A stretch of DNA of 64,000 nt. Origin: Saprospiraceae bacterium (lineage in GTDB: Bacteria; Bacteroidota; Bacteroidia; Chitinophagales; Saprospiraceae). Position 1 is the stretch's first letter; each line of letters begins with the position of its first letter. The stretch lies in NCBI GenBank assembly GCA_016710115.1, contig JADJLN010000002.1:434001-498000 (forward strand), written 5' to 3'. The translations under genes and the position numbers were made by a program. Below the pieces are notes generated by a model, which saw nothing but the letters and a program-made list of their open reading frames with translations, was not told the DNA's origin and did no database searches. This document shows, one piece after another, positions 17,327-26,236 of the stretch.

Positions 17327-17866
17327 TTACCGTTCTCTTCTCATCAATATTTGAGTAAATTCTACTTCAACGGTAGTCCCAAGTTTATTGATCTGATTTT
17401 CAAGAATAGAAAGATCCAGACTCATTGTGCCGGATAAATGACAGGCATAAGAATTACTTCCTTTGTAATGGTTTAGCTGAATATTGAGTGACGAATTCAG
17501 CCTTTCTCCAAGAATATCAATAGTAAGTGGGATAATAAACTCAAGTTCCAAATGCTCCCAAGTAATAAAATCATCATTGGGGATAACGCCTGAAAAAAGG
17601 ACTAGGCCCGGTTTGATATCAGCAAGCTTTGCATTTAGTGTATCAACCCCGGTATCGAGAGAGCCCAAATCCAATTTTCCCTTAAACTCCTTGGTGGTAT
17701 AATCTAAAAACAAATTGAGATCCTGGCTTTGTGCTAATATAATCTGGCCTTCATATTTACACGACAACAGAATCTGTCCCTTCAGGCTTTGGTAAGTGTC
17801 TTGAGCAGATACCGCTGACAGTCCACCAAGCGTAATGAAAATTGAAATTAATATGTACCGCATCAT
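17327..17866 (-). CDS. secreted YceI-like hypothetical protein
   Basis: 179-residue protein with a signal peptide (ILISIFITLGGLSAVSAQ). The mature part is predicted beta-rich. Motifs such as SLKGQI...SQDLNLFLDY and KEFKGKLDLGSLDTG recall YceI-type periplasmic lipocalin-like proteins, but the match is weak. It lies between the PII-like gene and the ATPase in the metal operon, so it is probably part of the envelope response to metals. Confidence 0.68.
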   Translation of the reverse strand: MMRYILISIFITLGGLSAVSAQDTYQSLKGQILLSCKYEGQIILAQSQDLNLFLDYTTKEFKGKLDLGSLDTGVDTLNAKLADIKPGLVLFSGVIPNDDFITWEHLELEFIIPLTIDILGERLNSSLNIQLNHYKGSNSYACHLSGTMSLDLSILENQINKLGTTVEVEFTQILMRRER

Positions 17867-17950
17867 TATTAGTTTAAAAAGGAGAATAGAAAAATGACTT
17901 AAAAATGGGCCGTTTATTTCTTCCTTAGTTTCACAATTAAACTCTTAATA

Positions 17951-18287
17951 CTAATCATATCGTTTTAAAGACCCCCCCGTTTTAATGCGATAAGCATCCA
18001 CAATTTCTTTCAAGTAGATAATGCCATCACCTGGTTCTGGTGAACGGGCATTTTCACAGATCAGCTTTACCGCTTTTTCGGCTTCCTCGTTTTGGCAGAC
18101 CAGTTCCAGTTTTATTATTTTGCTGTTGGTGAAAAAGAACTCCAAATCGAGGCCGGCGTCGGGGCTTTCGTGGGTGCCGGTCCCTTCACCTTTGGAGATG
18201 GTCAGGCTATCAAAGCCTGCTTTTTTCGAGAGCTTCCACCACATTGGTGACTCTCGATGGCTTGATGAATGCTTTTATTTCTTTCAT
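17951..18287 (-). CDS. PII-like signalling protein in metal operon (frameshifted)
   Basis: GlnB-fold protein. The start ATG at 18287 gives MKEIKAFIKPSRVTNVVEALEK, the classical PII N-terminus. The frame then fails at a run of six A (around 18222-18227, minus strand). Removing one A restores KAGFDSLTISKGEGTG, followed by FFFTNSKIIKLELVC and ARSPEPGDGIIYLKEIVDAYRI to the stop at 17951, which covers the T-loop region and C-loop. PII-like proteins in metal-efflux operons are known in Bacteroidota and differ from nitrogen regulators; here the T-loop lacks an obvious uridylylated Tyr. The shift may be a homopolymer sequencing error. Confidence 0.72.
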
Positions 18288-18357
18288 GATTTTTTGCGTT
18301 TTATAATGAAGAAAAGGCCCGGTGGCTGCCCCATAGGAACGGTCACCGGGCGTCCGG

Positions 18358-19575
18358 TCAATGCTCGTGCTCCAATTCCCCGGCCTTCGACTGGGCATAC
18401 ACGAAATAGGCCCCTTCGGTCACGATTTTCATCCCGTCCGGTACCGGGTCAATTAGTTTCACGGAGGTGAAACCTTTGTCGGTGACGCCGGCCACGACCC
18501 GCAGTTTTCAAATTTCACCTCATCGCCACCCTGCTGGTCGTTTGCCACATAGACATAAGAGGAGGCGCCGTCCTTGATGATGGCCTTTTCTGGCACGGCC
18601 TCAACCGTCTGGTCGGTGAGCCAGATTTTTGCTTCGATGAACAGGTCCTTGATGAATTTGGGGCGCACCTTTTCCAGGTGCCCATGGATGCGGACGGTCT
18701 TGTTCCTGGTATTAAACTCCTTGCCAATGATATTCACTTCGCCCTCGAACACCGTATTGCCCAAGGCCGGGACGGCGTAGCTGATTTGCTGCCGTTCTTT
18801 CACCTGGGCGATGTCCTTTTCAAAAACATCCAGTTCGAGGTGCAGGTGGTCTTCGTTGACAATTTCCATGAGTTCCAGTTCGGGGGTGACGTACATTCCG
18901 TTGTGCATTTTGATGGAAGTGATATAGCCCGTCATGGGGGCCACAATGGCAATCCGCTCTACGATGTTGTCGGGCGACAGCGCGGAGACGTTGATGCCCA
19001 GGTAGGCCAGTTGCTTGCCTATCCCTTTCAGAGTGGCTGTTTTCACGCCGACCTCCGATTGCAGTTTTGCAGGTTTTTTCAACACCCGCACTTGCCTCGA
19101 CCAACTTTTGCTGGCGTTCGAGTTCCTGGCGCAGGTAGGTCAGTTCGGCTCCTGTTTCCAGGTATTCCCGTTGGTGCTGGATAAACTCCGGGTTTTCCAG
19201 ATAGGCCATGACCACGCCCTTTTTTACGTACATGCCCTCCACGTACTTTTTGCTGTCTTTGATGAAACCGCTTGCTTTTGCGCTCACGGAAGTCAGGGCA
19301 TTCGGGGGTAGGCCCAACGTCCCCGTTGCGCTCACGAAGTCGTTGATTTTGATTTGTGAAACGCCGCCGAACTGGATGTTCATGGTTTTTATCTGTTCCG
19401 GCGTGAGGTGGATTTCCCCTTCCTGATGCTCCCCTTCCCCGGCGTGTGCCCCTGCTTCCGCTTCATCGCCGTGATTGTGGCCGTCGCCTTCGGTGTGCCC
19501 GCCGCCGCAGGAAAAGAGCAGCAGCAGGGCCGTAATGGACAATATTGACAGGATTGAATTATTTATGATTTTCAT
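18358..19575 (-). CDS. CusB-type periplasmic adaptor of the metal RND pump (two frameshifts)
   Basis: Membrane-fusion subunit linking the RND permease to the TolC channel. The start at 19575 gives a lipoprotein signal ending in LLLFSC and a His/Glu-rich stretch (EGDGHNHGDEAEAG) likely to bind metal. The barrel-sandwich and helical hairpin (QREYLETGAELTYLRQELERQ) follow. The frame shifts near 19080, continues as KLQSEVGVKTATLKG through the lipoyl return and beta-barrel (VPEKAIIKDGASSYVYV), and shifts again near 18505 to finish as VVAGVTDKGFTSVKLIDP...ELEHEH with the stop at 18358. The long intact pieces are 18820-19575 and 18459-19091. The restored protein is about 405 residues, normal for the family. 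Confidence 0.8.
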
Positions 19576-19589
19576 CTTGAAAAATGATT

Positions 19590-20231
19590 TTATTGATTTG
19601 AAAGAAATTGATAAAGCGCAACGGACTGGTTGTGCGCCAGCACCTGGTCCCAGTAGCCCTTGTTGTTGCTGGCCAGCAGCTTCAGGGTGTTGAGCAGTTC
19701 GAGGTAGGATATTTCCCCCGCTTGGTAGTTCAGTTCGGATATTCGCTCGATTTCCGGGTTGATGGTCGAAAGCTGTTCCCGGTAATAATCGGCCCCCTCC
19801 GCATAGAGCCGGATGGAATTGTCAACGGAGAGCAACTGCCGCCCGGCGCCCAGCCGTTCGGCTTCGTAGCGGGCGTTGGCCACTTCCACCTGCAATTGCT
19901 GGGCTTCCAGGCGTTTTTTTACCGGCTTGTTGAACAAAGGGACCTGCACCCCTGCCTGAGCCCCGTACAGCCACCCGCCATCTAAGTAGTTCTGGGCGGC
20001 GTAGCCGATGTTGAAACTGGGTTTCATACCCGATTTAATCACCGGCACGAGGGCTTGTTCCATCTCCACTACCTGTTGTGCCAACTGTACCCGCAAGGTG
20101 TTGATGCCTGCTTGCGGGGCATAAGGGAGCATCTGCAAACTATCGGTGGCGGTCACGTTTTCGTCCGTGTTGAGCATCACCTTGAGCTGCTGCTCCAGGG
20201 TGGATATTTCCATGCCGGCCTGCCGCTCCAA
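19590..20231 (-). CDS. C-terminal part of the TolC domain, cut off by an amber codon
   Basis: 213 codons that continue the CusA-TolC gene upstream in the same frame. The only interruption is a TAG at 20238-20240, after which the minus strand reads RLLERQAGMEISTLEQQL. The content is typical of the second half of TolC-like outer-membrane factors: long coiled-coil helices (RISELNYQAGEISYLELL) and a beta-barrel segment (GYAAQNYLDGGWLYGAQAG). On its own it lacks a signal peptide, so it should be non-functional unless the stop is read through or is an error. Confidence 0.7.
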   Translation of the reverse strand: MERQAGMEISTLEQQLKVMLNTDENVTATDSLQMLPYAPQAGINTLRVQLAQQVVEMEQALVPVIKSGMKPSFNIGYAAQNYLDGGWLYGAQAGVQVPLFNKPVKKRLEAQQLQVEVANARYEAERLGAGRQLLSVDNSIRLYAEGADYYREQLSTINPEIERISELNYQAGEISYLELLNTLKLLASNNKGYWDQVLAHNQSVALYQFLSNQ

Positions 20232-20237
20232 CAGCCT

Positions 20238-23200
20238 CTACTCGTTCATGCCCGACTGGACGGTGAGCGTCTCGATGGCATTGGCGGCGCCCACGTCCAC
20301 CCGTTTTTTTGCTATTTCAAAATAGCCGGAATAAGTGCGGGCAAGCCGTTGGTAAAGCGCCCTCAGTTCCATTTTTTGCTGGAGGTCGAAGTAAACCTGC
20401 CGCACGTGGAGGCGCAGTTCACTTTCGGTCAGCGACTTTTGCAGTGTGTTCGATTTCACCACCTCGTCCTGGAGCGCATTGTGGGCTTTGTTGACCGCCG
20501 GGTTGGGCAGGTTTTGCAGAAAACCTACCTGGTTGACCCGCTGCCCGTTTTCCCGAAACAGCCCGTCGCCCTGGTAGTTGATTTCCGTCGTCCCCGGGCT
20601 GTACGGCAGGTTTTGCAGGGCCTGGCTGGTCTGGATTTGCAGGTTGGCCGCCCGGACGGAAGGGGGGTTGGCCAGCGCCGTTTGCACCGCTTCGTCAGCC
20701 GAGATGGGCCTTTGCTGGGCGTGGACCTGCAAGCCGAAGAACAGTAGCGGCAGCAAAACCATTGCCCCGGCCGGGGGCAGCGATGCCCTGCTTTGTTGCT
20801 CTTTCCATTTGGATAGCCAACTGTACAGAATCGGCAGGACGACCAGGGTCAAAAATGTAGCAGTTATCAACCCGCCAATCACGACGGTGGCCAGCGGCCG
20901 CTGCACCTCCGCCCCACCGGAGTTGGAAAGCGCCATCGGCAAAAAGCCCAGCGAGGCCACCGAGGCCGTCATCAGGACGGGCCGCAGCCGGACGCTCGTT
21001 CCCTTGATGATGCGCTCCCGGATATCGGTCATCCCTTCCTCTTTCAATTGGTTGAAATAGCCAATCAGCACGATTCCATTCAGCACCGCCACGCCGAACA
21101 GGGCGATAAAACCGATGCCCGCAGATATGCTGAAAGGCATGCCCCGGAGTTCCAGCGCCCAGATGCCGCCGATGGCGGAAAGGGGGATGGCTGTGAAAAT
21201 GAGGGCGGCCTGCGACAGCGAGCCGAAGGTGAAAAAGAGCAGGATGAAAATGAGCGCCAGCGCAATCGGCACCGCTATCATCAGGCGGGCATTGGCGGCT
21301 TTCAGGTTTTCAAACTGGCCGCCGTAGGTGAAGTAATAGCCCGATGGCAAATCAATTTCGGCATCGAGCGCCGCCTGGATTTTTTCCACCAGCGTTTCGA
21401 CATCGGTATCCCCCACATTCACGCCGATGACAATCCTGCGGTTGGTGTTTTCCCGTGAAATCTGCATGGGGGCGTCAATCAGTTCCACATCGGCGACCGC
21501 TTGCAGCGGCACCTGTGTGCCGTTGTCCAGCGTGATGTACAGGTTCTGCACGTTGTCGAGGTCCTGGCGGTAGCTTTCGTCGAGGCGCACCACCAAATCG
21601 AAGCGCCTTTCACCTTCGTAAACTATCCCGGCGCTTTCCCCGGCGAAGGCAGCCCTGACCACCTGGTTGACCTCTTTCACCTGCAGGCCGTACTGCGCCA
21701 TTTTATCGTACTTGAAATTGATGATGATTTGCGGCATGCCGATGGTCTGCTCGACATTGACCGTGCCCACTCCTTCAATTCTGTTGATGACCTTTTCGGC
21801 TTCCTTGGCCTTGCTGTACAACAGGTCCAAATCCTGCCCGTACAGCTTAATGGCAATGTCCGCTTTTGAGCCGGTCATCAACTCGTTGAAGCGGAGCTGG
21901 ATGGGCTGCGAAAACTCGTAGCCCACACCCGGGATGACGCTCAGCGATTTTTCGATTTTCTCAAACATCTCCTGCCGGGTGGAGGCAGAAGTCCATTCAT
22001 CCTTGGGTTTCATCACAATCACATAGTCCCCGATTTCGACGGGCATCGGGTCGGTGGGTATCTCGGCCGCACCGATATTGGTAACGATGTCCTCGATTTC
22101 CGGGAATTCATCCATCAGCTTGTTCTGGATTATTTTGGACATCTCAATGCTCTGCGAAAGCGAAGTACCCGGCGGCAGGATTTGCTGCATGGCCAAATCA
22201 CCCTCCTCCAATGTGGGGATGAATTCGCCCCCCATCCGACTGAAAACAAACAAACTGATGGCAAATAAGGCCACGGTTGCCAGCACGAATGCGACCTTGA
22301 AGCGGAGCGCAAGCCGTAACACGGGGGTGTACAACCTTTGGTTGAAAGCAATGATGCGGTCTGCAATGGTTTTTTTGGCACTCACTTTTTTATTTAGAAA
22401 AAGGGCTGCCATCATAGGCACGTAGGTGAGGGACAAGACCAATGCCCCGCCGATGGCAAGCATGACAGTCTGAGCCATAGGAATGAACATTTTGCCTTCG
22501 ATACCTACCAGTGCCAGGATGGGTATATAAACCATCAGGATGATGATTTCTCCGAAGGCGGCCGAACTCCTGATTTTGATGGAGGCGATTTGCACCTCCT
22601 TGTTCATCTGAGCGGCTGTAAGTTTTTGCCCGGCAAAGCCCACTTGCAACCGGTGGACAATCGCCTCCACGATGATGACCGCTCCGTCCACTATCAGGCC
22701 GAAATCTATGGCCCCCAAGCTCATGAGGTTGGCAGAGATACCCAGGACATTCATCATCGAAATGGCAAACAACATAGCAAGGGGGATGACGGAGGCAACA
22801 ATCATCCCTGCCCGCCAGTTGCCCAGCATCAACACAAGGATGAAAATGACTATAAGGCCGCCTTCCAGTAGGTTTTTCTTCACTGTGCCGATGGCAGTGG
22901 AGACGAGTTTATCTCGCACTAAATACGGCTCGATGACTACGCCTTCAGGTAACGATTTTTGGATTTGTACCACCCGCTCCTTCACCCGGTCGGTGACTTC
23001 TGCAGAGTTGGCACCTTTCAGCATCATCACTCGGCCACCGACGGCCTCCTTGCCATCACGGGTCAGGGCGCCATAGCGGGGGGCTTTGCCAAACTGTACG
23101 GTGGCCACGTCTTTTATCAATATAGGCCTGCCGTCACGCACGTCCACCACGATGTTTTCAATGTCGGTCAGTGTTTTGGCGATGCCGTTGGTGCGGATGT

Positions 23201-23900
23201 AGTAGGTGTTCGGGTTCTTCTCGATGTAGGCCCCGCCCGTATTCTCGTTGCTGTTTTCCAATGCATCAAATACATCGGTGATACTGATGCCGATGGATTT
23301 GAGCAGGTTGGGTTTCACGGCCACCTCATACTGTTTCAAAAAACCGCCCATCGTGTTGACCTCGACCACGCCCTCGATGCCAGATAGCTGGCGTCTTACA
23401 ATCCAGTCCTGGATGGTGCGCAAATCCGTCGGTGTAAATTTATCCTCGTACCCTTCTTCTGGGCGGACGACGTACTGGTAAATCTCTCCCAGCCCGGTGG
23501 AAATAGGGGCCATTTCGGGCGTGCCCAGTCCGGCGGGGATATTGCTTTCGGCTTCTTTCAGGTATTCCCCGACCAGTTGTCGGGCCAGATAGACATCCAT
23601 TTTTTCCTCAAAAACGACTGTCACCACCGAGAGACCAAAACGGGAAATAGAGCGTATCTCTACAAGCTGCTGGATATTTTGTAGAGACAGTTCAATGGGA
23701 GTCGTAATGAACTGCTCTATTTCCTGCGTGGCCAAAGTCGGAGAAATAGTGATGACCTGGACCTGATTATTAGTTATATCAGGAACAGCATCAATGGGTA
23801 GTTGGCGTAGGGAGAACATTCCCCAAACGATAAGGGCGGCAACCAATAGCCCTATCACAAACTTATTCTGAATCGAATAAGCAATTATCTTATCGAACAT
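20238..23900 (-). CDS. CusA/CzcA-type metal RND permease fused to TolC-like domain
   Basis: Proton-driven heavy-metal exporter spanning the inner membrane. Residues 1-1040 are a complete HME-RND permease: IQNKFVIGLLVAALIVWG (TM1), the periplasmic porter domains, and the TM4 proton-relay region with GAIDFGLIVDGAVIIVE. The C-terminal 180 residues begin a TolC-like channel with its own internal signal-like segment (LLPLLFFGLQVHAQQ), a fusion known in Bacteroidota where the full protein is about 1440 residues. Here an in-frame TAG truncates it at 1220; adding the following frame to 19590 gives about 1436. It follows the DUF6660 gene and precedes cusB. Confidence 0.88.
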   Translation of the reverse strand: MFDKIIAYSIQNKFVIGLLVAALIVWGMFSLRQLPIDAVPDITNNQVQVITISPTLATQEIEQFITTPIELSLQNIQQLVEIRSISRFGLSVVTVVFEEKMDVYLARQLVGEYLKEAESNIPAGLGTPEMAPISTGLGEIYQYVVRPEEGYEDKFTPTDLRTIQDWIVRRQLSGIEGVVEVNTMGGFLKQYEVAVKPNLLKSIGISITDVFDALENSNENTGGAYIEKNPNTYYIRTNGIAKTLTDIENIVVDVRDGRPILIKDVATVQFGKAPRYGALTRDGKEAVGGRVMMLKGANSAEVTDRVKERVVQIQKSLPEGVVIEPYLVRDKLVSTAIGTVKKNLLEGGLIVIFILVLMLGNWRAGMIVASVIPLAMLFAISMMNVLGISANLMSLGAIDFGLIVDGAVIIVEAIVHRLQVGFAGQKLTAAQMNKEVQIASIKIRSSAAFGEIIILMVYIPILALVGIEGKMFIPMAQTVMLAIGGALVLSLTYVPMMAALFLNKKVSAKKTIADRIIAFNQRLYTPVLRLALRFKVAFVLATVALFAISLFVFSRMGGEFIPTLEEGDLAMQQILPPGTSLSQSIEMSKIIQNKLMDEFPEIEDIVTNIGAAEIPTDPMPVEIGDYVIVMKPKDEWTSASTRQEMFEKIEKSLSVIPGVGYEFSQPIQLRFNELMTGSKADIAIKLYGQDLDLLYSKAKEAEKVINRIEGVGTVNVEQTIGMPQIIINFKYDKMAQYGLQVKEVNQVVRAAFAGESAGIVYEGERRFDLVVRLDESYRQDLDNVQNLYITLDNGTQVPLQAVADVELIDAPMQISRENTNRRIVIGVNVGDTDVETLVEKIQAALDAEIDLPSGYYFTYGGQFENLKAANARLMIAVPIALALIFILLFFTFGSLSQAALIFTAIPLSAIGGIWALELRGMPFSISAGIGFIALFGVAVLNGIVLIGYFNQLKEEGMTDIRERIIKGTSVRLRPVLMTASVASLGFLPMALSNSGGAEVQRPLATVVIGGLITATFLTLVVLPILYSWLSKWKEQQSRASLPPAGAMVLLPLLFFGLQVHAQQRPISADEAVQTALANPPSVRAANLQIQTSQALQNLPYSPGTTEINYQGDGLFRENGQRVNQVGFLQNLPNPAVNKAHNALQDEVVKSNTLQKSLTESELRLHVRQVYFDLQQKMELRALYQRLARTYSGYFEIAKKRVDVGAANAIETLTVQSGMNE

Positions 23901-23970
23901 AATGAAATTAATGTTTTGTTAAACCGTTAAATCCGAGCTGGGCAGGCATGGATATCCTGCGAAATATGGT

Positions 23971-24312
23971 CTAACAAAACTGTGGCGGTTGCCAGATGGA
24001 GGAGGAAAAAGAGGAAGGTGTGGGTTGAGTGCCAACCCACATAGTGGGCGTAAAAGTCGGATCGACCTGGCCCAAATTGATGGTAAATTCTACAGGTAAA
24101 TTTAAAGAAGAAGAGCAACAGCTGCAACCGCAGAATGGCGGACACATGTCGTCATTGCAGCTATTTGAATGCTGGTCATGATCTGAATTATCAACATGCT
24201 CTATTTCAAAATAATGATTGAAAATATTCACAATTCCACCTCCATTGTCACCACAAGGGACAAATGAGAGTGAAAACATATATACAATGAAAAAGTAGAT
24301 TCCTATCTTCAT
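23971..24312 (-). CDS. small secreted DUF6660-like Cys/His-rich protein
   Basis: 113-residue protein with an N-terminal signal segment (IGIYFFIVYMFSLSFVPC) and a cluster of potential metal ligands (HVDNSDHDQHSNSC, then MCPPFCGCSCC). Proteins of this kind (DUF6660) are commonly the first gene of Bacteroidota cus/czc operons, as here, 70 bp ahead of the permease. A metal-sensing or buffering role is inferred from position and residues. Confidence 0.75.
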   Translation of the reverse strand: MKIGIYFFIVYMFSLSFVPCGDNGGGIVNIFNHYFEIEHVDNSDHDQHSNSCNDDMCPPFCGCSCCSSSLNLPVEFTINLGQVDPTFTPTMWVGTQPTPSSFSSSIWQPPQFC

Positions 24313-24470
24313 TCTAATACAAAGTAGATCAAATATTTTGATAGATCAAAGTATTGGTTAGGCAGTCTGGCATGGGCATGTTCCAGTTTTATGCTTTAGG
24401 CCTTTGCCGCAAAAGCCCTGAAAAATGAATCAAGGCTATCTATACTGTACCCTATTCTGTCCCCCAAATT

Positions 24471-24507
24471 AAAAAACCCATTGCAAAGCATTCGCTTACA
24501 ATGGGTT
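24471..24507 (-). terminator. rho-independent terminator of ssrA
   Basis: The inverted repeat AACCCATTG (24475-24483) / CAATGGGTT (24499-24507), followed on the minus strand by six T, lies 14 bases beyond the tmRNA 3' end. It is on the island side of the att site, so the island supplies the terminator. Confidence 0.7.
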
Positions 24508-24520
24508 ATTGATTTATACT

Positions 24521-24545
24521 GTGGAGCTGGAGGGATTCGAACCCT
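24521..24545. other. right attachment site inside ssrA
   Basis: Same 25 bases as 6906-6930, here forming the acceptor end and T-arm of the intact tmRNA gene. The crossover has kept ssrA functional, as is usual for tRNA-type integration sites. Confidence 0.85.
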
Positions 24546-24914
24546 CGTCCAGACAAAGCAACCAAGAGCCTTCTACATGCTTAGCTTCTGCTTGGATTTT
24601 CGAGGTCGAGGCTGGTGCAAAAGCGAACCTACTTGACCCTTAACTCCGGTGTCTTACTGACAAAGTGGAATGGGCTTTGTCAGCCAGCCTGAATGGTGTT
24701 GATGTGCGGCTTCCTTTTGTATCAGGCGTCAAAGGAGCGGCACAAAGGCGTACTAATTCCTAGAATTAGGCAGCCATGGCGTAATTAACGTCGCCAGTTA
24801 AAGTGGTTGATCATCATTTTATTCCCGAAGGACCCCCGAAAGGGACGGAGTGAATAATCCTGCTCCGGCATGCTTACTCAAAGAACATCTTTCCTGTCGA
24901 TTCCGGTCAGCCCC
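24522..24914 (-). ncRNA. ssrA: transfer-messenger RNA (tmRNA)
   Basis: About 393 nt. The 5' end GGGGCTGACCGGAATCGACA (from 24914) and the 3' end with T-arm GAGGG-TTCGAAT-CCCTC and acceptor strand CAGCTCC plus A (24522) pair as a tRNA-like domain. The tag frame in the middle reads GDVNYAMAA then TAA (GCC ATG GCT GCC TAA at about 24771-24785), giving the expected AMAA degradation signal; GGC is the likely resume codon. It rescues stalled ribosomes. The 3' end serves as the integration site of the island on its left. Confidence 0.93.
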
Positions 24915-24999
24915 TGAATTCGATAGACGTAAAGGTAACTATTCCCCGATGCCATTAGTTCCCGAATGGAAAAATCAAGTTCCACCTTGACGGAAGGTC

Positions 25000-25007
25000 T
25001 ATCTTTG
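25000..25007 (+). promoter_or_regulatory. -7 promoter element, near-leaderless start
   Basis: TATCTTTG matches TAnnTTTG and lies only five bases before the ATG at 25013, implying a leaderless or very short 5' UTR. No good -33 element is visible. Confidence 0.35.
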
Positions 25008-25012
25008 CCGCC

Positions 25013-26236
25013 ATGAGTAAAAAGGTGTCGATCGCACTGATCAGAGAGGGAAAGGTTCCGCCAGATCGCCGGGTTGTATTCACCCCGCAACAATGCCGGG
25101 AAATCCAGGAACGATTTGACGTGGATGTATTCGTCGAATCATCCTCCATTCGCTGTTTTCCGGATGAGGAGTACACAGCTGCCGGTATCGAGGTGATGGA
25201 TCATCGCCCTGATGCCGACATCTATCTCGGCGTCAAGGAGGTTCCTGTATCCCAATTGGTGCCCGGCAAGACCTACCTGTTCTTTTCTCATACGATGAAG
25301 GGGCAACCGTACAACCGCCCCCTCCTCCGGGCGATTCTGGAAAAGAAGATCTGCCTGATCGACTATGAGGCCATGGTGGACGACCATGGGAAACGGGTTG
25401 CCGCCTTTGGCTATTATGCAGGTGTTGTCGGAGCACACAACACCCTGTATGCTTATGGCAAACGGACAGGCCTCATCCATATGCCGAGAATGAAGCACCT
25501 TCACGACTACGCTGAGGCTCGGGATTTTTATGAAAGTATTGATATGCCGCCAGTAAGAGTGGTGGTCACCGGTACAGGTAGGGTAGGGAAGGGCGCAGTT
25601 CGTGTACTCAAGGATATGGGGTTAAAGGAGGTTCCACCGGAAACGTTTTTACGCAACGAACCCTGCCCAAAAGGCTGTTTTACCGTCCTCAGCGCGGAAC
25701 ACTATGTCCGACAACGGGATGGCAAGCCCTTCAGGAAGTCTGATTTTTATACGAACGGGGCGGCCTATATTTCCTCCTTTCAACCCTATACAGAGGTTGC
25801 GGATATCTTTATCAATGCGATCCTGTGGAAGGATGATGCACCGACCTTCTTTACAAAAGAAGACATGACCGCGCCTGCATTTCGCATCCGAACCATCGGT
25901 GATATTACCTGCGATATCGCACCTCAATCCAGTGTCCCTTCGACTATCCGACCAAGTTCGATACAGGATCCTGTGTACGGGTATGATCCGGTCAGTCAGC
26001 AGGAAGCGCCGCCATATGGCCCGACGGTTATCGATGTGATGGCGATTGACAATCTGCCTTCGGAACTGCCACGCGATGCCGCCACAGCGTTTGGTGCAGC
26101 CTTGCTGGAATACGTCCTCCCCGATCTGTTATCGGGAAATGAGTCCCCGATGATCAAACGGGCAACGATAACCCGAAATGGGCAACTCACCAGTGCATTT
26201 GCTTACCTCCAGGCCTTTGTGGACGGTCAGGACTGA
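25013..26236 (+). CDS. NAD(P)-dependent dehydrogenase of the alanine/saccharopine dehydrogenase family
   Basis: 407-residue cytosolic enzyme. The N-terminal domain begins IALIREGKVPPDRRVVFTPQQC, the typical AlaDH/PNT and saccharopine dehydrogenase start with R-E-x-K and P-D-R-R-V positions. It continues with LFFSHTMKGQPYNRPLL, the catalytic-site HT-K motif of lysine-forming saccharopine dehydrogenases. The Rossmann motif VVVTGTGRVGKGAV is at about residue 178. The closing region DNLPSELPRDAATAFGAALL is shared by the family. The exact substrate is not certain; annotation as lysine-forming saccharopine dehydrogenase-like is plausible. It converges with purC, overlapping by 10 bp. Confidence 0.82.
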   Translation: MSKKVSIALIREGKVPPDRRVVFTPQQCREIQERFDVDVFVESSSIRCFPDEEYTAAGIEVMDHRPDADIYLGVKEVPVSQLVPGKTYLFFSHTMKGQPYNRPLLRAILEKKICLIDYEAMVDDHGKRVAAFGYYAGVVGAHNTLYAYGKRTGLIHMPRMKHLHDYAEARDFYESIDMPPVRVVVTGTGRVGKGAVRVLKDMGLKEVPPETFLRNEPCPKGCFTVLSAEHYVRQRDGKPFRKSDFYTNGAAYISSFQPYTEVADIFINAILWKDDAPTFFTKEDMTAPAFRIRTIGDITCDIAPQSSVPSTIRPSSIQDPVYGYDPVSQQEAPPYGPTVIDVMAIDNLPSELPRDAATAFGAALLEYVLPDLLSGNESPMIKRATITRNGQLTSAFAYLQAFVDGQD

